A stretch of DNA of 64,000 nucleotides from Saccharospirillum sp. (GCA_018402545.1 JAGYIL010000002.1:434001-498000), one strand, 5' to 3'; numbered from the stretch's first letter, positions 37,588 to 45,145 are shown. Notes: generated from the sequence alone by a model not told the origin. A program made the numbers and translations.

Positions 37588-37881
37588 ATGAATGAAGTCA
37601 ATTTGCTGGTATTCATAGAAGTGATGCCAGGTAAGCGAGATGAGCAGATTGAAGCCTACAAGAAGCTAAAACCTAGTGTATTGGCGGAGCCAGGGTGCCT
37701 TAGGTATGAATTGCTTAGCGATGAAAAGGACGAAAACAAATTCATTCTTGTAGAAAAATGGGCATCGAAAGCAGCCCTTGATGCTCACGACAATACTGAA
37801 CATATGATAGCTGCGGACGCTCATAGCCCAACATTTCGCGCTGGGCCAGCGATTGTCAAAATAGCCAGCTCAGTCATATGA
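37588..37881 (+). CDS. Cassette 5: antibiotic biosynthesis monooxygenase (ABM)-like protein
   Basis: A 97-residue dimeric ferredoxin-like fold: NLLVFIEVMPGKRDEQIEAYKKLKPSVLAEPGCLRYELLSDEKDENKFILVEKWASKAALDAH, with the second half of the domain in HMIAADAHSPTFRAGPAI. Such proteins are small quinol or polyketide monooxygenases, or stress proteins of unknown activity. ATG 37588 is preceded by AGGAGAAAGAGTC. Confidence 0.88.
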   Translation: MNEVNLLVFIEVMPGKRDEQIEAYKKLKPSVLAEPGCLRYELLSDEKDENKFILVEKWASKAALDAHDNTEHMIAADAHSPTFRAGPAIVKIASSVI

Positions 37882-37883
37882 AA

Positions 37884-37968
37884 GCCTAACCAGGCCAGTC
37901 ACGGCGACGTCTACTACATTGCGGCTTCGCCTCCATTTCGTAGCCGCGCGTGCTGAGCGGCGTTATGG
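37884..37968 (+). repeat. attC site 5 (type shared with sites 4 and 13)
   Basis: Runs from GCCTAAC to GTTATGG (85 nt) and is nearly identical to attC site 4 over the whole stem. Confidence 0.95.
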
Positions 37969-37983
37969 CGCAAGGAGAGTTAA

Positions 37984-38565
37984 GTGCTAGTTGAGCATGC
38001 AGAGGATCTTGCTAGTTTTGTAAAAGAGCTTCAAAGCGAAACCGATAGGGGTTTGCCACTTGTCGGTGCGGCTCTAATTGACGAAAAATTATTGAATACC
38101 TTGGAATCATTCTTCGTCGAAGGAAAATCAGCCACTAAGTTACTTTCCGCACCCAACGCCCCATTGGGTACGTTTTCCTCAAGGATAGACGCCTGTTACT
38201 CCTTGGCATTAATAGACAAATTCGAATACCAAGAAATCGGATTAATAAGGAAGATCCGTAACGAGTTTGCGCACGCAAAGCATGGGCTCTCTTTCGAAAG
38301 CGAAAGAATAAAGGGGCTTTGTGAAAGCTTGCAATCTCCATTGCCAGAGGGCGGCGATTATCCTGTTGACACACCTCGATTCAGGCTGGTAAATGCAATT
38401 GTTTGCATCGTTCTCCGCCTGTATTACCGCCCAGAGTGGGTGGCTAAAGAAAGACTAGAACCCAGAAGCTGGGTTCCAGATTCACGTTGGTATAATTCGA
38501 ATGAGAACCCTCCACCAAAAAACGCAGGGTTCATGGGACTTGTACCATCAAAAAATCAAGAGTAA
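37984..38565 (+). CDS. Cassette 6: MltR-family-like protein with HEPN-type Rx4H
   Basis: A 193-residue soluble protein. ETDRGLPLVGAALIDEKLLNTLE, LGTFSSRIDACYSLALIDKFEYQEIGLIRKIRNEFAHAKHG is the pattern of the mannitol-operon repressor MltR and related uncharacterised proteins. The RNEFAH segment fits the Rx4H motif of HEPN nucleases, to which this fold is related. The start is GTG 37984, with AGGAGA upstream. A regulatory or RNase/toxin role is only inferred; the C-terminal 60 residues have no motif I know. Confidence 0.8.
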   Translation: MLVEHAEDLASFVKELQSETDRGLPLVGAALIDEKLLNTLESFFVEGKSATKLLSAPNAPLGTFSSRIDACYSLALIDKFEYQEIGLIRKIRNEFAHAKHGLSFESERIKGLCESLQSPLPEGGDYPVDTPRFRLVNAIVCIVLRLYYRPEWVAKERLEPRSWVPDSRWYNSNENPPPKNAGFMGLVPSKNQE

Positions 38566-38568
38566 ACA

Positions 38569-38616
38569 CCATAACAATGCGTTGCACCGGACAAGCCGGT
38601 GAACGCGGCGTTAGAG
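38569..38616 (+). repeat. attC site 6
   Basis: Runs from CCATAAC to GTTAGAG (48 nt) with arms GCGTTGCACCGG/CCGGTGAACGC around ACAAG. Confidence 0.8.
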
Positions 38617-38627
38617 GTTTAGAGTGC

Positions 38628-38864
38628 ATGACTATGTCAATAAAGCCGGTGCTTTTTAGGTGGGTCGGCTACAGTCTGGCTGTATTGGCTATCTTCCTAG
38701 CGCTGACTGAACACGTCTTAGTTGGTTTCGATGAGTATTACTTTCCGAGGGAATCACTCTTGGACAACTATTTCAGGCTGGCGTTTTGGATAGCGGCATC
38801 CGGATACTTCGTCTGCGTAGGCCTGCGCCGCACGTTCAAGCCATGGCGGTTTCGGAGGCGCTAG
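38628..38864 (+). CDS. Cassette 7: small membrane protein
   Basis: About 78 residues with two hydrophobic segments (VGYSLAVLAIFLALTEHVLV and FRLAFWIAASGYFVCVGL) and a strongly basic tail (RRTFKPWRFRRR), which suggests a cytosolic C-terminus. The open frame extends into attC site 6; ATG 38628 or 38634 is the likely start. No family recognised. Confidence 0.6.
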   Translation: MTMSIKPVLFRWVGYSLAVLAIFLALTEHVLVGFDEYYFPRESLLDNYFRLAFWIAASGYFVCVGLRRTFKPWRFRRR

Positions 38865-38879
38865 TGACGCTACAAAAGG

Positions 38880-38935
38880 CACTAAAAATTCATTCCAGCC
38901 GACCGCTAAAGCGTCGACTGAATTCCGCGTTATGT
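38880..38935 (+). repeat. attC site 7 (degenerate left box)
   Basis: The core GTTATGT (38929-38935) is clear, and the arms CGCT/AGCG and AATTCA/TGAATT pair, but the left box is CACTAAA rather than RYYYAAC. Confidence 0.6.
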
Positions 38936-38956
38936 TGGCCGAGGACCTTCTAAATT

Positions 38957-39217
38957 ATGACCAAAAGAAAGAAGGCAATGTTCTGGGTTGGAGTCATATC
39001 AGGACTGCCCGGACTCGTGTATTTTTTCACGGCGGCGATTTTTTATGCTTGGCTGAATGCAGCCGAGCCAGAGCGCTGGCCTCCTGAGAAAGCTGCAATC
39101 TGGGCAGGCGGGTCGTTGCTTTTAGCAATAGTGTTTGCCATTTACTTTGGCTATTCCATATTTTCTCTAATAAGAGAAAGCAACAGGAAGTACCGTGAGC
39201 AAAATAAAGCAACATAA
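38957..39217 (+). CDS. Cassette 8: small membrane protein
   Basis: A protein of 86 residues with two hydrophobic segments (about 7-30 and 48-70), a basic start (MTKRKK) and a charged C-terminal tail (RESNRKYREQNKAT). The stop codon lies in the left box of attC site 8. No family recognised. Confidence 0.65.
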   Translation: MTKRKKAMFWVGVISGLPGLVYFFTAAIFYAWLNAAEPERWPPEKAAIWAGGSLLLAIVFAIYFGYSIFSLIRESNRKYREQNKAT

Positions 39218-39307
39218 CCAGGCCAGCCAACATCGCGCACTTCGTGCGCTGGACGGCCTTTCCGGCGCTACGCGCCTCCAAGGCCGCCGTTGCTGGCGTC
39301 GTTAGGC
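39212..39307 (+). repeat. attC site 8
   Basis: Runs from ACATAAC to GTTAGGC (96 nt). Complementary parts include GCCAGC(AAC)/(GTT)GCTGGC and GGACGGCCTT/AAGGCCGCC on either side of CCGGCGCTACGCGCC. Confidence 0.92.
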
Positions 39308-39322
39308 ACCAAGGATGATAAA

Positions 39323-39925
39323 GTGAACAGTCGAGAACTCTTGGAAAAACTGAAGAATGATGCGCCGCAGTTACTGACGAATCTACCTGATACTTTTGGT
39401 ATTTACGCTCTTTGGGACCACGAAGAAAACATTCGATATATCGGGTGCACCCCAAAGGCGACAGAGGGGTTTAGAATTCGCGTCGGAAATAAACACGTCA
39501 CCGGTAGCGAAGGACGTAGCCACAAATTTTCCCAAGCCTACTGCACAGGGAGAATGTGGCGCTATTGCAAAAAGCTGGACCCAGTGGCTGCTCTTAATGC
39601 TCAAGATCCAAATGATGCAAAGTTAGCTAAGAAATTGCGTACTTTATTCATACGAAAGTATTGCAGGATCACTTACGTTGAGATTCCCAGTAAGGAGCGT
39701 GAAGGGAACTATTTTGCTTTCCTAACTAACCTTGAATCCCAAATTCAGTCGCTCGCCCCTGCAAGCATGAGGTTGTGGGAAGGAATTGGTTTTTCTCCGA
39801 TGGAAGAACCTATTTCAATTGTGGATGCTTTACTTGAGCAACATTCATCGCTCAGAGAAGCCGCAGAGAAGCAGGCGGCTATTTACAGAAAGTATGTTCG
39901 ATTGGGCGAGTCAGCCATTGCCTAA
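39323..39925 (+). CDS. Cassette 9: putative GIY-YIG-domain protein
   Basis: A 200-residue protein. FGIYALWDHEENIRYIGCT (about residues 25-43) has the GIY-x10-YIG signature of GIY-YIG nucleases, followed by an Arg in GFRIRVGNKHV that may match the conserved Arg, and a later Glu in NLESQIQ. The C-terminal 60 residues are helical, with no known domain. GTG 39323 follows AAGGATGATAAA and is preferred to the earlier start inside attC site 8. Nuclease activity is inferred from this motif alone. Confidence 0.7.
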   Translation: MNSRELLEKLKNDAPQLLTNLPDTFGIYALWDHEENIRYIGCTPKATEGFRIRVGNKHVTGSEGRSHKFSQAYCTGRMWRYCKKLDPVAALNAQDPNDAKLAKKLRTLFIRKYCRITYVEIPSKEREGNYFAFLTNLESQIQSLAPASMRLWEGIGFSPMEEPISIVDALLEQHSSLREAAEKQAAIYRKYVRLGESAIA

Positions 39926-39997
39926 CCAGGGGCTGCAGCGGACCGGTTTTCCGGTGCGGTGCGCCTCCAAATCGGCCGCTGAGCCCGGGCGTTAAAT
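39920..39997 (+). repeat. attC site 9
   Basis: Runs from GCCTAAC to GTTAAAT (78 nt). The arms GCAGCGGACCGGTTTT and AAATCGGCCGCTGAGC pair imperfectly, with GGTGCGGTGCGCC between. Confidence 0.92.
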
Positions 39998-40490
39998 GCC
40001 TATGAGAAAGCCAAAAGTTGAGCCAACAATTGATTATCACCTTTCGTCCGCTTTTTCGGATGAAGACATTCTTGGGCTGGTCCTAAAGGGACATCTAGTC
40101 ATTGAGGCAATGTTGGGGAAAATTCTTTCTCATTATGGGTTTGGTGAGGAATATGGCGTTGGTCATTTCCTCGGAAGCTAGAGCAGTGCAAGTCAAATAG
40201 CCCATTTCCGGATTGGATCGCGCAGATTTGTATAGATATCAATGATATCCGAAATGATTACTGCCATTCTCTAGGGCATGTTCTGTCATTCGATGAAGCA
40301 TTCAATCATGTCCAAAAAATGGAGAAGCTTGGGGCTGGAGTACACGGACGAAACAATTTTTGAGAATAGGCCAGAGTCGAAAGAGATATACGGGGTAGAA
40401 GGAATCCTCACTGAGACCCTCTCGAATACTATGGATGAAATCAATCAAATATTTGGGGAACTTGGTATCAAGGAAACCTCCCTTGCGTAG
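39996..40490 (+). pseudogene. Cassette 10: broken HEPN-like gene (two frameshifts)
   Basis: Three reading frames join into one protein. Frame A gives MRKPKVEPTIDYHLSSAFSDEDILGLVLKGHLVIEAMLGKILSHYG and stops at 40181. Frame B (about 40181-40330) continues with PFPDWIAQICIDINDIRNDYCHSLGHVLSFDEAFNHVQKMEKLG, containing an Rx4H (RNDYCH) HEPN-type motif. Frame A resumes with LEYTDETIFENRPESKEIYG to the stop at 40490. One shift near 40175-40185 and a compensating one near 40325-40335 are needed. Either the gene is dead or the assembly has two errors. Confidence 0.75.
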
Positions 40491-40498
40491 GTATCTTC

Positions 40499-40518
40499 AT
40501 TTAACTAGGGCGTTATGA
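40499..40518 (+). repeat. Collapsed attC site 10
   Basis: Only ATTTAAC, six bases and the core GTTATGA remain. The left and right boxes are present, but the stem between them is missing, so recombination here should be poor or impossible. Confidence 0.6.
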
Positions 40519-40536
40519 ATACAGGAGAATTATCGA

Positions 40537-41025
40537 GTGAACGAAAATCAATTTTGGAAGATTATAGAATCAGTTAAAAAGTCAGCGTCTTCGGCTGAAG
40601 ATAGACCTTCATTACTTGCTGCAGAATTAAAGTCTTTATCAACAGAGGAGATTAAGGATTTTGACGAGATTTATTTTGACCAAATCATAAGGTCCTATAG
40701 GTGGGATTTGTGGGGCGCTGCTTATGTAATAAACGGAGGATGCTCTGATGATGGCTTCAAATATTTTTGTGACTTTCTCATATCGGAAGGAAAGCAGGTT
40801 TTCGAGGCGGCGCTGAGTGACCCAGAGTCACTCGCTTTGCTAGAGGATCTAGAAGAGCCTGAGCTGGAAGGTTTCAGCTATGTGGCGGCTGAATTGTACG
40901 AAGAAAAAGCCGGTAATGAGCTGCCAGAATACTCAAAGTCTTACCCAGAAGATCCTCTTGGAGAGCCTTGGGATGAAGATGGTGTAGATAAGCTGTATCC
41001 AAAATTGGCGGCAAAGTATTGGTAG
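40537..41025 (+). CDS. Cassette 11: DUF4240-family protein
   Basis: A 162-residue acidic soluble protein that begins MNENQFWKIIESVKKSASS and contains SLSTEEIKDFDEIYFDQIIRSYRWDLWGAAYVINGGCSDDGFKYFCDFLISEGKQVFEAAL, the DUF4240 pattern. The function of the family is unknown. The start is GTG 40537 with CAGGAGAATTATCGA upstream. Confidence 0.88.
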   Translation: MNENQFWKIIESVKKSASSAEDRPSLLAAELKSLSTEEIKDFDEIYFDQIIRSYRWDLWGAAYVINGGCSDDGFKYFCDFLISEGKQVFEAALSDPESLALLEDLEEPELEGFSYVAAELYEEKAGNELPEYSKSYPEDPLGEPWDEDGVDKLYPKLAAKYW

Positions 41026-41032
41026 CTTAAAT

Positions 41033-41137
41033 TCATAACAAACGGCTGCTCCCGAGAAATTTCCGCTGTCACCTTTTGTGCAAAGGGCCGCACAAAAGCC
41101 GCCATAAAAAATTTGCTCGGTGAGCCGGGCGTTACTT
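41033..41137 (+). repeat. attC site 11
   Basis: Runs from TCATAAC to GTTACTT (105 nt). CGGCTGCTCCCGAGAAATTT pairs with AAATTTGCTCGGTGAGCCG, and CTTTTGTGC with GCACAAAAG, giving a long, well-formed stem. Confidence 0.92.
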
Positions 41138-41155
41138 TCTGTTAAAAGGAATCAC

Positions 41156-41686
41156 GTGTTTACACTAAGAATCGACAATGATATTGAGCTAAGCCTGGTC
41201 GATAGAGTTTTGGCTCCAAAGATGTTTGAGATCATTCAGTCTGAAAAAGCATACCTATCGGAATGGTTAGCATGGCCGGAGTTGACAAAAAACCTTACCG
41301 ATTATTTAGGGTACGTGAAAGTAGTATCTCAGGATTACGCGAATGGCAAGGGTATGGCGTGCAATATTCTTTATCAAGGAAATCCCGTTGGATGTATTAG
41401 TTTTAACTACATCAATGAGTTATTGAAGAAAGCGGAAATTGGGTACTGGCTATCTGAAAAATACCAAGGAAAAGGTATTGTAACTAAATGTAGCAAAAAG
41501 CTAATAAATATTGCGTTTAACGAACTCAATCTAGATAAAATAGAAATACCAGTTGCAGAGAAAAACCGACCGAGTAGGGCTGTCTGTGAGCGACTGGGAA
41601 TGTCGATCGAAGGCACAATTTCAAATGCCGAGAATCTTAACGGAAAAATCGTTAATCATGTTTTCTATGCGTTGGCTCGCCATTAA
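41156..41686 (+). CDS. Cassette 12: RimJ/RimL-type GNAT acetyltransferase
   Basis: A 176-residue N-acetyltransferase. The acetyl-CoA-binding motif A is AEIGYWLSEKYQGKGIVTKCSKKLI (Q-x-x-G-x-G/A type) and motif B includes LDKIEIPVAEKNRPSRAVCERLGM. RimL-like members acetylate ribosomal proteins or small molecules such as antibiotics. GTG 41156 with AAAAGGA 5 nt before it is the best start. Codon use is strongly AT-rich, unlike the flanking chromosome. Confidence 0.9.
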   Translation: MFTLRIDNDIELSLVDRVLAPKMFEIIQSEKAYLSEWLAWPELTKNLTDYLGYVKVVSQDYANGKGMACNILYQGNPVGCISFNYINELLKKAEIGYWLSEKYQGKGIVTKCSKKLINIAFNELNLDKIEIPVAEKNRPSRAVCERLGMSIEGTISNAENLNGKIVNHVFYALARH

Positions 41687-41689
41687 AAG

Positions 41690-41779
41690 CCACAAATAGT
41701 TGTTGGACACACCCGAAACCCCGCTATCGCGGCGGGTGCTGAACTCGCTTGCGCTCGCCTTAAAACAAAAACGTTATGT
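41690..41779 (+). repeat. attC site 12 (degenerate)
   Basis: The core GTTATGT at 41773-41779 is clear and arms CACCCG/CGGGTG and CCGC/GCGG pair around TAT, but the left box is not recognisable. Confidence 0.6.
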
Positions 41780-41794
41780 TCAAGAAAGGGGCCT

Positions 41795-42121
41795 TTGAAT
41801 CTTCTGTCCGTCTGTAGCGAAAACAGACTATGGAGTCTGCCTGCTGAAGCTGTCTTTTCAGGTTGTTCCGGTGTTCAAGCAATCGGTGCCGGCACTAACT
41901 CGGATGTGGAGACACCAGTTTCCGGAGATTTGATTGAGTGGGCTGACACCATCCTGGTCATGGAAAGGAGCCACCGAGATAAGGTGGCACGGAAGTATAG
42001 GGAATTGCTCAAGGGTAAACGGCTAGTCTGCTTGGACATCCCCGATCACTATAAGTGTATGCAGCACGAACTCAACAAATTACTGAAGGCAAAGGTTCCC
42101 AGGCATGTGCGTTTACCCTAG
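41795..42121 (+). CDS. Cassette 13: low-molecular-weight phosphotyrosine phosphatase-like protein with altered P-loop
   Basis: A 108-residue protein of the small LMW-PTP branch: MNLLSVCSENRLWSLPAEAVF at the start, IGAGTNSDVETPVSGDLIEWADTILVMERSHRDKV (with the conserved D/E region) and LVCLDIPDHYKCMQHEL. Active members have C-x5-R-S and SPTAE in the loop; here Trp replaces the catalytic Arg and SLPAE replaces SPTAE. Phosphatase activity is therefore doubtful. The start TTG 41795 follows AAAGGGG. Confidence 0.8.
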   Translation: MNLLSVCSENRLWSLPAEAVFSGCSGVQAIGAGTNSDVETPVSGDLIEWADTILVMERSHRDKVARKYRELLKGKRLVCLDIPDHYKCMQHELNKLLKAKVPRHVRLP

Positions 42122-42127
42122 CCAAAA

Positions 42128-42212
42128 ACATAACCATGCCAGTCACGGCGACGACTGCTACATTGCGGCTTCGCCGCCATTCCGCAGCCGCGCGTGCTTA
42201 ACGGCGCTAGCT
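42128..42212 (+). repeat. attC site 13 (type shared with sites 4 and 5)
   Basis: Runs from ACATAAC to GCTAGCT (85 nt) and matches attC sites 4 and 5 at most positions. The core has GCT instead of the invariant GTT, which may lower its use as a crossover point. Confidence 0.88.
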
Positions 42213-42256
42213 GTTCACGTAATACATCAAGCCTCGGCAAGGAATTAAACAGAGCA

Positions 42257-42709
42257 ATGATCCCAATTTATTCCAAAGTTGTCTCAGGTGTTGCCCTATC
42301 TCAGGTGGGTGGCGAAACCAAGATGGTTCTTATGAAACGATTAAAGGAAGGCTTCTGGTGCCACGTGGCCGGAAAGGTTGAGGCCGGGGAGACTGGATGG
42401 CAGGCTATCGTTCGTGAATTCCTCGAAGAGACGCAGATAGCAGTTAAAGAGCTCTATAACGGCGAGTATCTTGAGCAGTTTTATGAGCCTAGTAAAAATC
42501 GAATAGAGGTTATCCCAGTATTTGTTGTAATTTGTCCCCCTGAGCAGCCGATAGTGCTGAATCCCGAACATACAGAGTATCGATGGTGTTCGCTAGAAGA
42601 AGCTAAATCAGTGGTGCCCTTTCCAAATCAAATGGCGCTGTACGACCATATCTGGAAGCACTTTGTGGTCGAGAAGCCGTCTTCGTACATGAAAATTGAG
42701 GTCAGCTAA
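42257..42709 (+). CDS. Cassette 14: Nudix hydrolase
   Basis: A 150-residue Nudix-fold pyrophosphohydrolase. The Nudix box is GKVEAGETGWQAIVREFLEE plus TQI: it keeps all metal-binding residues (G-x5-E-x7-R-E-x-x-E-E) but has Gln for the final Gly. Nudix enzymes hydrolyse nucleoside-diphosphate derivatives and are a frequent cassette type. ATG 42257 starts the domain; an in-frame start in attC site 13 is less likely. Confidence 0.9.
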   Translation: MIPIYSKVVSGVALSQVGGETKMVLMKRLKEGFWCHVAGKVEAGETGWQAIVREFLEETQIAVKELYNGEYLEQFYEPSKNRIEVIPVFVVICPPEQPIVLNPEHTEYRWCSLEEAKSVVPFPNQMALYDHIWKHFVVEKPSSYMKIEVS

Positions 42710-42784
42710 ACAGTCGTGTCAGGGGAGGTCAAAAGCGGCGCGCGCGGCGCAATACTTTCGCCTTCCCTGCACCTGACGTTATGC
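42704..42784 (+). repeat. attC site 14
   Basis: Runs from AGCTAAAC to GTTATGC (81 nt). GTCAGGGGAGG and CCTTCCCTGCACCTGAC pair, as do GGCGCG/CGCGGCGC-like parts. The left box is imperfect. Confidence 0.75.
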
Positions 42785-42808
42785 ACTGAAATTGACAAGG
42801 ATCGTGAG

Positions 42809-43261
42809 TTGCGAGTAAAAGTATCAACTACCTTTAATTCATCCGCCGACAAGGTTTGGGCTCTGGTCAGAAAGAGCGACACCTTGCTATTCGTCACACG
42901 TGGATTTCTTGGATTTTCCGGCTCACACCGTTTTCCACCGGAGTGCCGAGAGGGCTCCACTGAACATACTCGTCTGATGTTCTTCGGGTTCATTCCAGCG
43001 TGGAAACACTCAATAACCTTCCAAGAAATCGACGACAGTAAGCGGGTGCTTATTACCAAGGAGGGCAGTGGCTTGGTTCCGGTTTGGAATCACCTCATTC
43101 AAGTAACTCCCGAGCAAAATGAAACCTGCAGCTACATTGATGATGTGGAGGTCAAGGCGGGTGGACTGACGCTTTTGGTGTGGCTGTATACAAATATTTT
43201 CTACCGCTATAGGCAGTTTCGTTGGCGCATTCTGCTTCGGGCAACGCCTCAACATGCATAG
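42809..43261 (+). CDS. Cassette 15: SRPBCC (START-like) superfamily protein
   Basis: A 150-residue protein with the polyketide-cyclase/START-like pattern: LRVKVSTTFNSSADKVWALVRKSDTLLFVTRGFLGF, a central FGFIPAWKHSITFQEIDD and VPVWNHLIQVTP, and a hydrophobic C-terminal helix. It should form a ligand-binding cavity; the ligand is unknown. The frame is open into attC site 14, but TTG 42809 with AAGG 8 nt upstream agrees with the domain start. Confidence 0.78.
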   Translation: MRVKVSTTFNSSADKVWALVRKSDTLLFVTRGFLGFSGSHRFPPECREGSTEHTRLMFFGFIPAWKHSITFQEIDDSKRVLITKEGSGLVPVWNHLIQVTPEQNETCSYIDDVEVKAGGLTLLVWLYTNIFYRYRQFRWRILLRATPQHA

Positions 43262-43268
43262 CAAGGCA

Positions 43269-43321
43269 ATTCAACTCGTTCCGACCTGCGGCCTGCACCG
43301 CGTTTTGATTATTGGTTAGGT
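43269..43321 (+). repeat. attC-like site 15 (weak)
   Basis: ATTCAAC at 43269-43275 and GTTAGGT at 43315-43321 are in the right positions. The 39 nt between them pair only weakly (CCTGCGG/CCTGCACCGCG). Confidence 0.5.
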
Positions 43322-43352
43322 AGAAAATTCGTGCAACTGAGAAGAAAATAGT

Positions 43353-44068
43353 ATGGCGGTCGTTCTTATCCCTGGATTCATGCTAACCACAGCCTTTGGT
43401 CGGACCTTGCTCCGGCTCTTTCTCCTTTTGGGCCTTTGTTCCATTCTGATCCAAACGCTGGGAATTCGCTTGAAGATATGGAGCGACTGACCCTAGAAGA
43501 AGCTCCCCCAAGATTCAGCCTTTTTGGGTTCTCAATGGGAGGTTACATCGCACGTGAAATCGTTCGTATAGCTCCTGAGCGAGTATCCAAGCTTGTTCTT
43601 ATCGCTACATCGTCGCGTGGCGATAATGAGCTGCAGGCTTACCGTAAATCCCAGATTGCCAATACTGAGCTGGGAGCATTTGGCGGTGTTAGCCGGAAGT
43701 CGATACGTCAGTCACTAGCACCTTCGCGCGAACAGGACTCTGCATTGGTAGAGCGTATCCACCAAATGAGTACAAGTCTCGGCAGTCGAGCGTTTCGCAG
43801 GCAAGCATCGCTCCGCCGTGATGCAGACACCGATCGGCTTACAGAAATTCGCTGTCCAACCTTGATTGTGGCAGGTAGTCGCGACAGGATACGAAGCTTG
43901 GAAGAAGCCAGGGAGCTGCATAATGGTATTGCACAATCAACTCTTGTAGTTCTGGAAGCGGGCCATATGATCCCACTTGAAGCTCCAGATGAACTCGCTA
44001 GCGTCGTACTGAATTTTATGCGAACTAACCATCTGCTCAGTGGCGGACCCACTATCGATGCGAGTTAG
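43353..44068 (+). pseudogene. Cassette 16: frameshifted alpha/beta-hydrolase
   Basis: ATG 43353 opens MAVVLIPGFMLTTA, the usual start of a small alpha/beta-hydrolase. At about 43393 one base is missing, and the frame that continues the protein (LWSDLAPALSPFGPLFHSD, then FSLFGFSMGGYIAREIV with the nucleophile Ser in GFSMGG, DRIRSLEEA and EAGHMIPLEAPDEL with the catalytic His) is the other one. The restored protein would have about 239 residues. The second frame alone has only a TTG (43436) and would lack the first strand. Probably inactive, unless the deletion is a sequencing error. Confidence 0.8.
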
Positions 44069-44084
44069 CATTGCGCTGTTAGGT
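44064..44084 (+). repeat. Collapsed attC site 16
   Basis: Two core-like sequences, GTTAGCA (44064-44070) and GTTAGGT (44078-44084), lie 14 nt apart with no stem between. It looks like a deletion fusion of two core sites. Confidence 0.5.
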
Positions 44085-44190
44085 GGAATTGGTCTTTAGA
44101 CGCTTTTGGTGGCTATCAATGCGAAGAAGGTCAGTGTTTCTCTTCTTTGCGGCCACATACCGGCTTTTAAACAGCGCATTAGGGATAAAG

Positions 44191-44736
44191 ATGAACTACG
44201 AAGCACAGGTCAAGAATTGGATATCGAAAGATCGGCAGCGTATGGAGGCGCTTAACATTGCTGCTGCGCAGGAGTTGCCGGGCTGGTGTCTTGCTGCGGG
44301 GTTTGTTAGAAACATGGTCTGGGATAGGCTACATGGCTTTGCATCGGCTACAACGTTAAACGATATTGATCTGATCTTTTTTGACCCGAACGACACGAGC
44401 ACTTCTCGTGATCGGGAAGTTGAGCACAAGCTCAGAGGTATCTCGGGCTTACCCTGGTCAGTAAAAAACCAAGCGAGAATGCACCAGCGGAACCTGGATA
44501 GCCCTTATACCTCAACTGAAGATGCCATGAGCTTCTGGGTAGAAGTAGAAACAGCGGTTGGCGCGGCTTTGAATGAATACGAGGAGGTAGTAATTTTGGC
44601 GCCTTTAGGCATTGAAGCGCTGTTTGACTGCACCATTACATTAAACCCGAAAAGGCCAAAGCTGGGGGCTTTTGAAGAGCGGATGAACAACAAGAGATGG
44701 TTAGAAATCTGGCCAAAGCTGGTAGCAATTACCTAA
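44191..44736 (+). CDS. Cassette 17: nucleotidyltransferase-family protein
   Basis: A 181-residue soluble protein of the uncharacterised nucleotidyltransferase-like group (COG3575-type): WCLAAGFVRNMVWDRLHGF (helix-GGF-like), TTLNDIDLIFFDPND (the DxD-type acidic strand), VKNQARMHQRNLDSPYTSTEDAM and FDCTITLNP. The pattern G-(x)-N-x-W-D and D-I-D-L is the polymerase-beta-like core. ATG 44191 follows AGGGATAAAG. The substrate is unknown. Confidence 0.82.
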   Translation: MNYEAQVKNWISKDRQRMEALNIAAAQELPGWCLAAGFVRNMVWDRLHGFASATTLNDIDLIFFDPNDTSTSRDREVEHKLRGISGLPWSVKNQARMHQRNLDSPYTSTEDAMSFWVEVETAVGAALNEYEEVVILAPLGIEALFDCTITLNPKRPKLGAFEERMNNKRWLEIWPKLVAIT

Positions 44737-44822
44737 CAGACCCTGTAGCAAAGACGTTTACACTTTTGTGATAAAGGTAGCTATCAAAAACCATGCATGT
44801 TGCCGGTATTAAGTGAATAAAC

Positions 44823-45134
44823 ATGAAAGTTATCGACTTTGAAGCTTGGGCCTGGTTTCTATTTGAACACGAAGGCAGGTTGTATCTCGACGTACACTGT
44901 AACATGAGCTTTTTCAGTTATACCTACATGATTGAGCTTAATGATGATGAGTTGGCGCAGTGTAAGACGATTGGTCGAGAATACCTGGGTAAACTTGCGC
45001 ACGATATTCATTACTCAGTGCCAATTGCCAAAGATACTCTGTCAGATTATAAGGGACGCGACGTATCCAGGCAGCTTTCTGGCCTGGCTACCCAGGCCGT
45101 AAAAAGATGGCGATCGGGAGGCAGCGAGCAATAA
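44823..45134 (+). CDS. Cassette 18: hypothetical protein
   Basis: A 103-residue soluble protein rich in aromatic residues near the N-terminus (WAWFLFEHEGRLYLDVHCNMSFFSYTYMIEL). No family recognised. It follows an ACCTAAC box at 44731-44737 that has no good partner core, so the site before it is degenerate. It is followed by the long attC-like site at 45146-45293. Confidence 0.6.
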   Translation: MKVIDFEAWAWFLFEHEGRLYLDVHCNMSFFSYTYMIELNDDELAQCKTIGREYLGKLAHDIHYSVPIAKDTLSDYKGRDVSRQLSGLATQAVKRWRSGGSEQ

Positions 45135-45145
45135 AGCTCATCACC

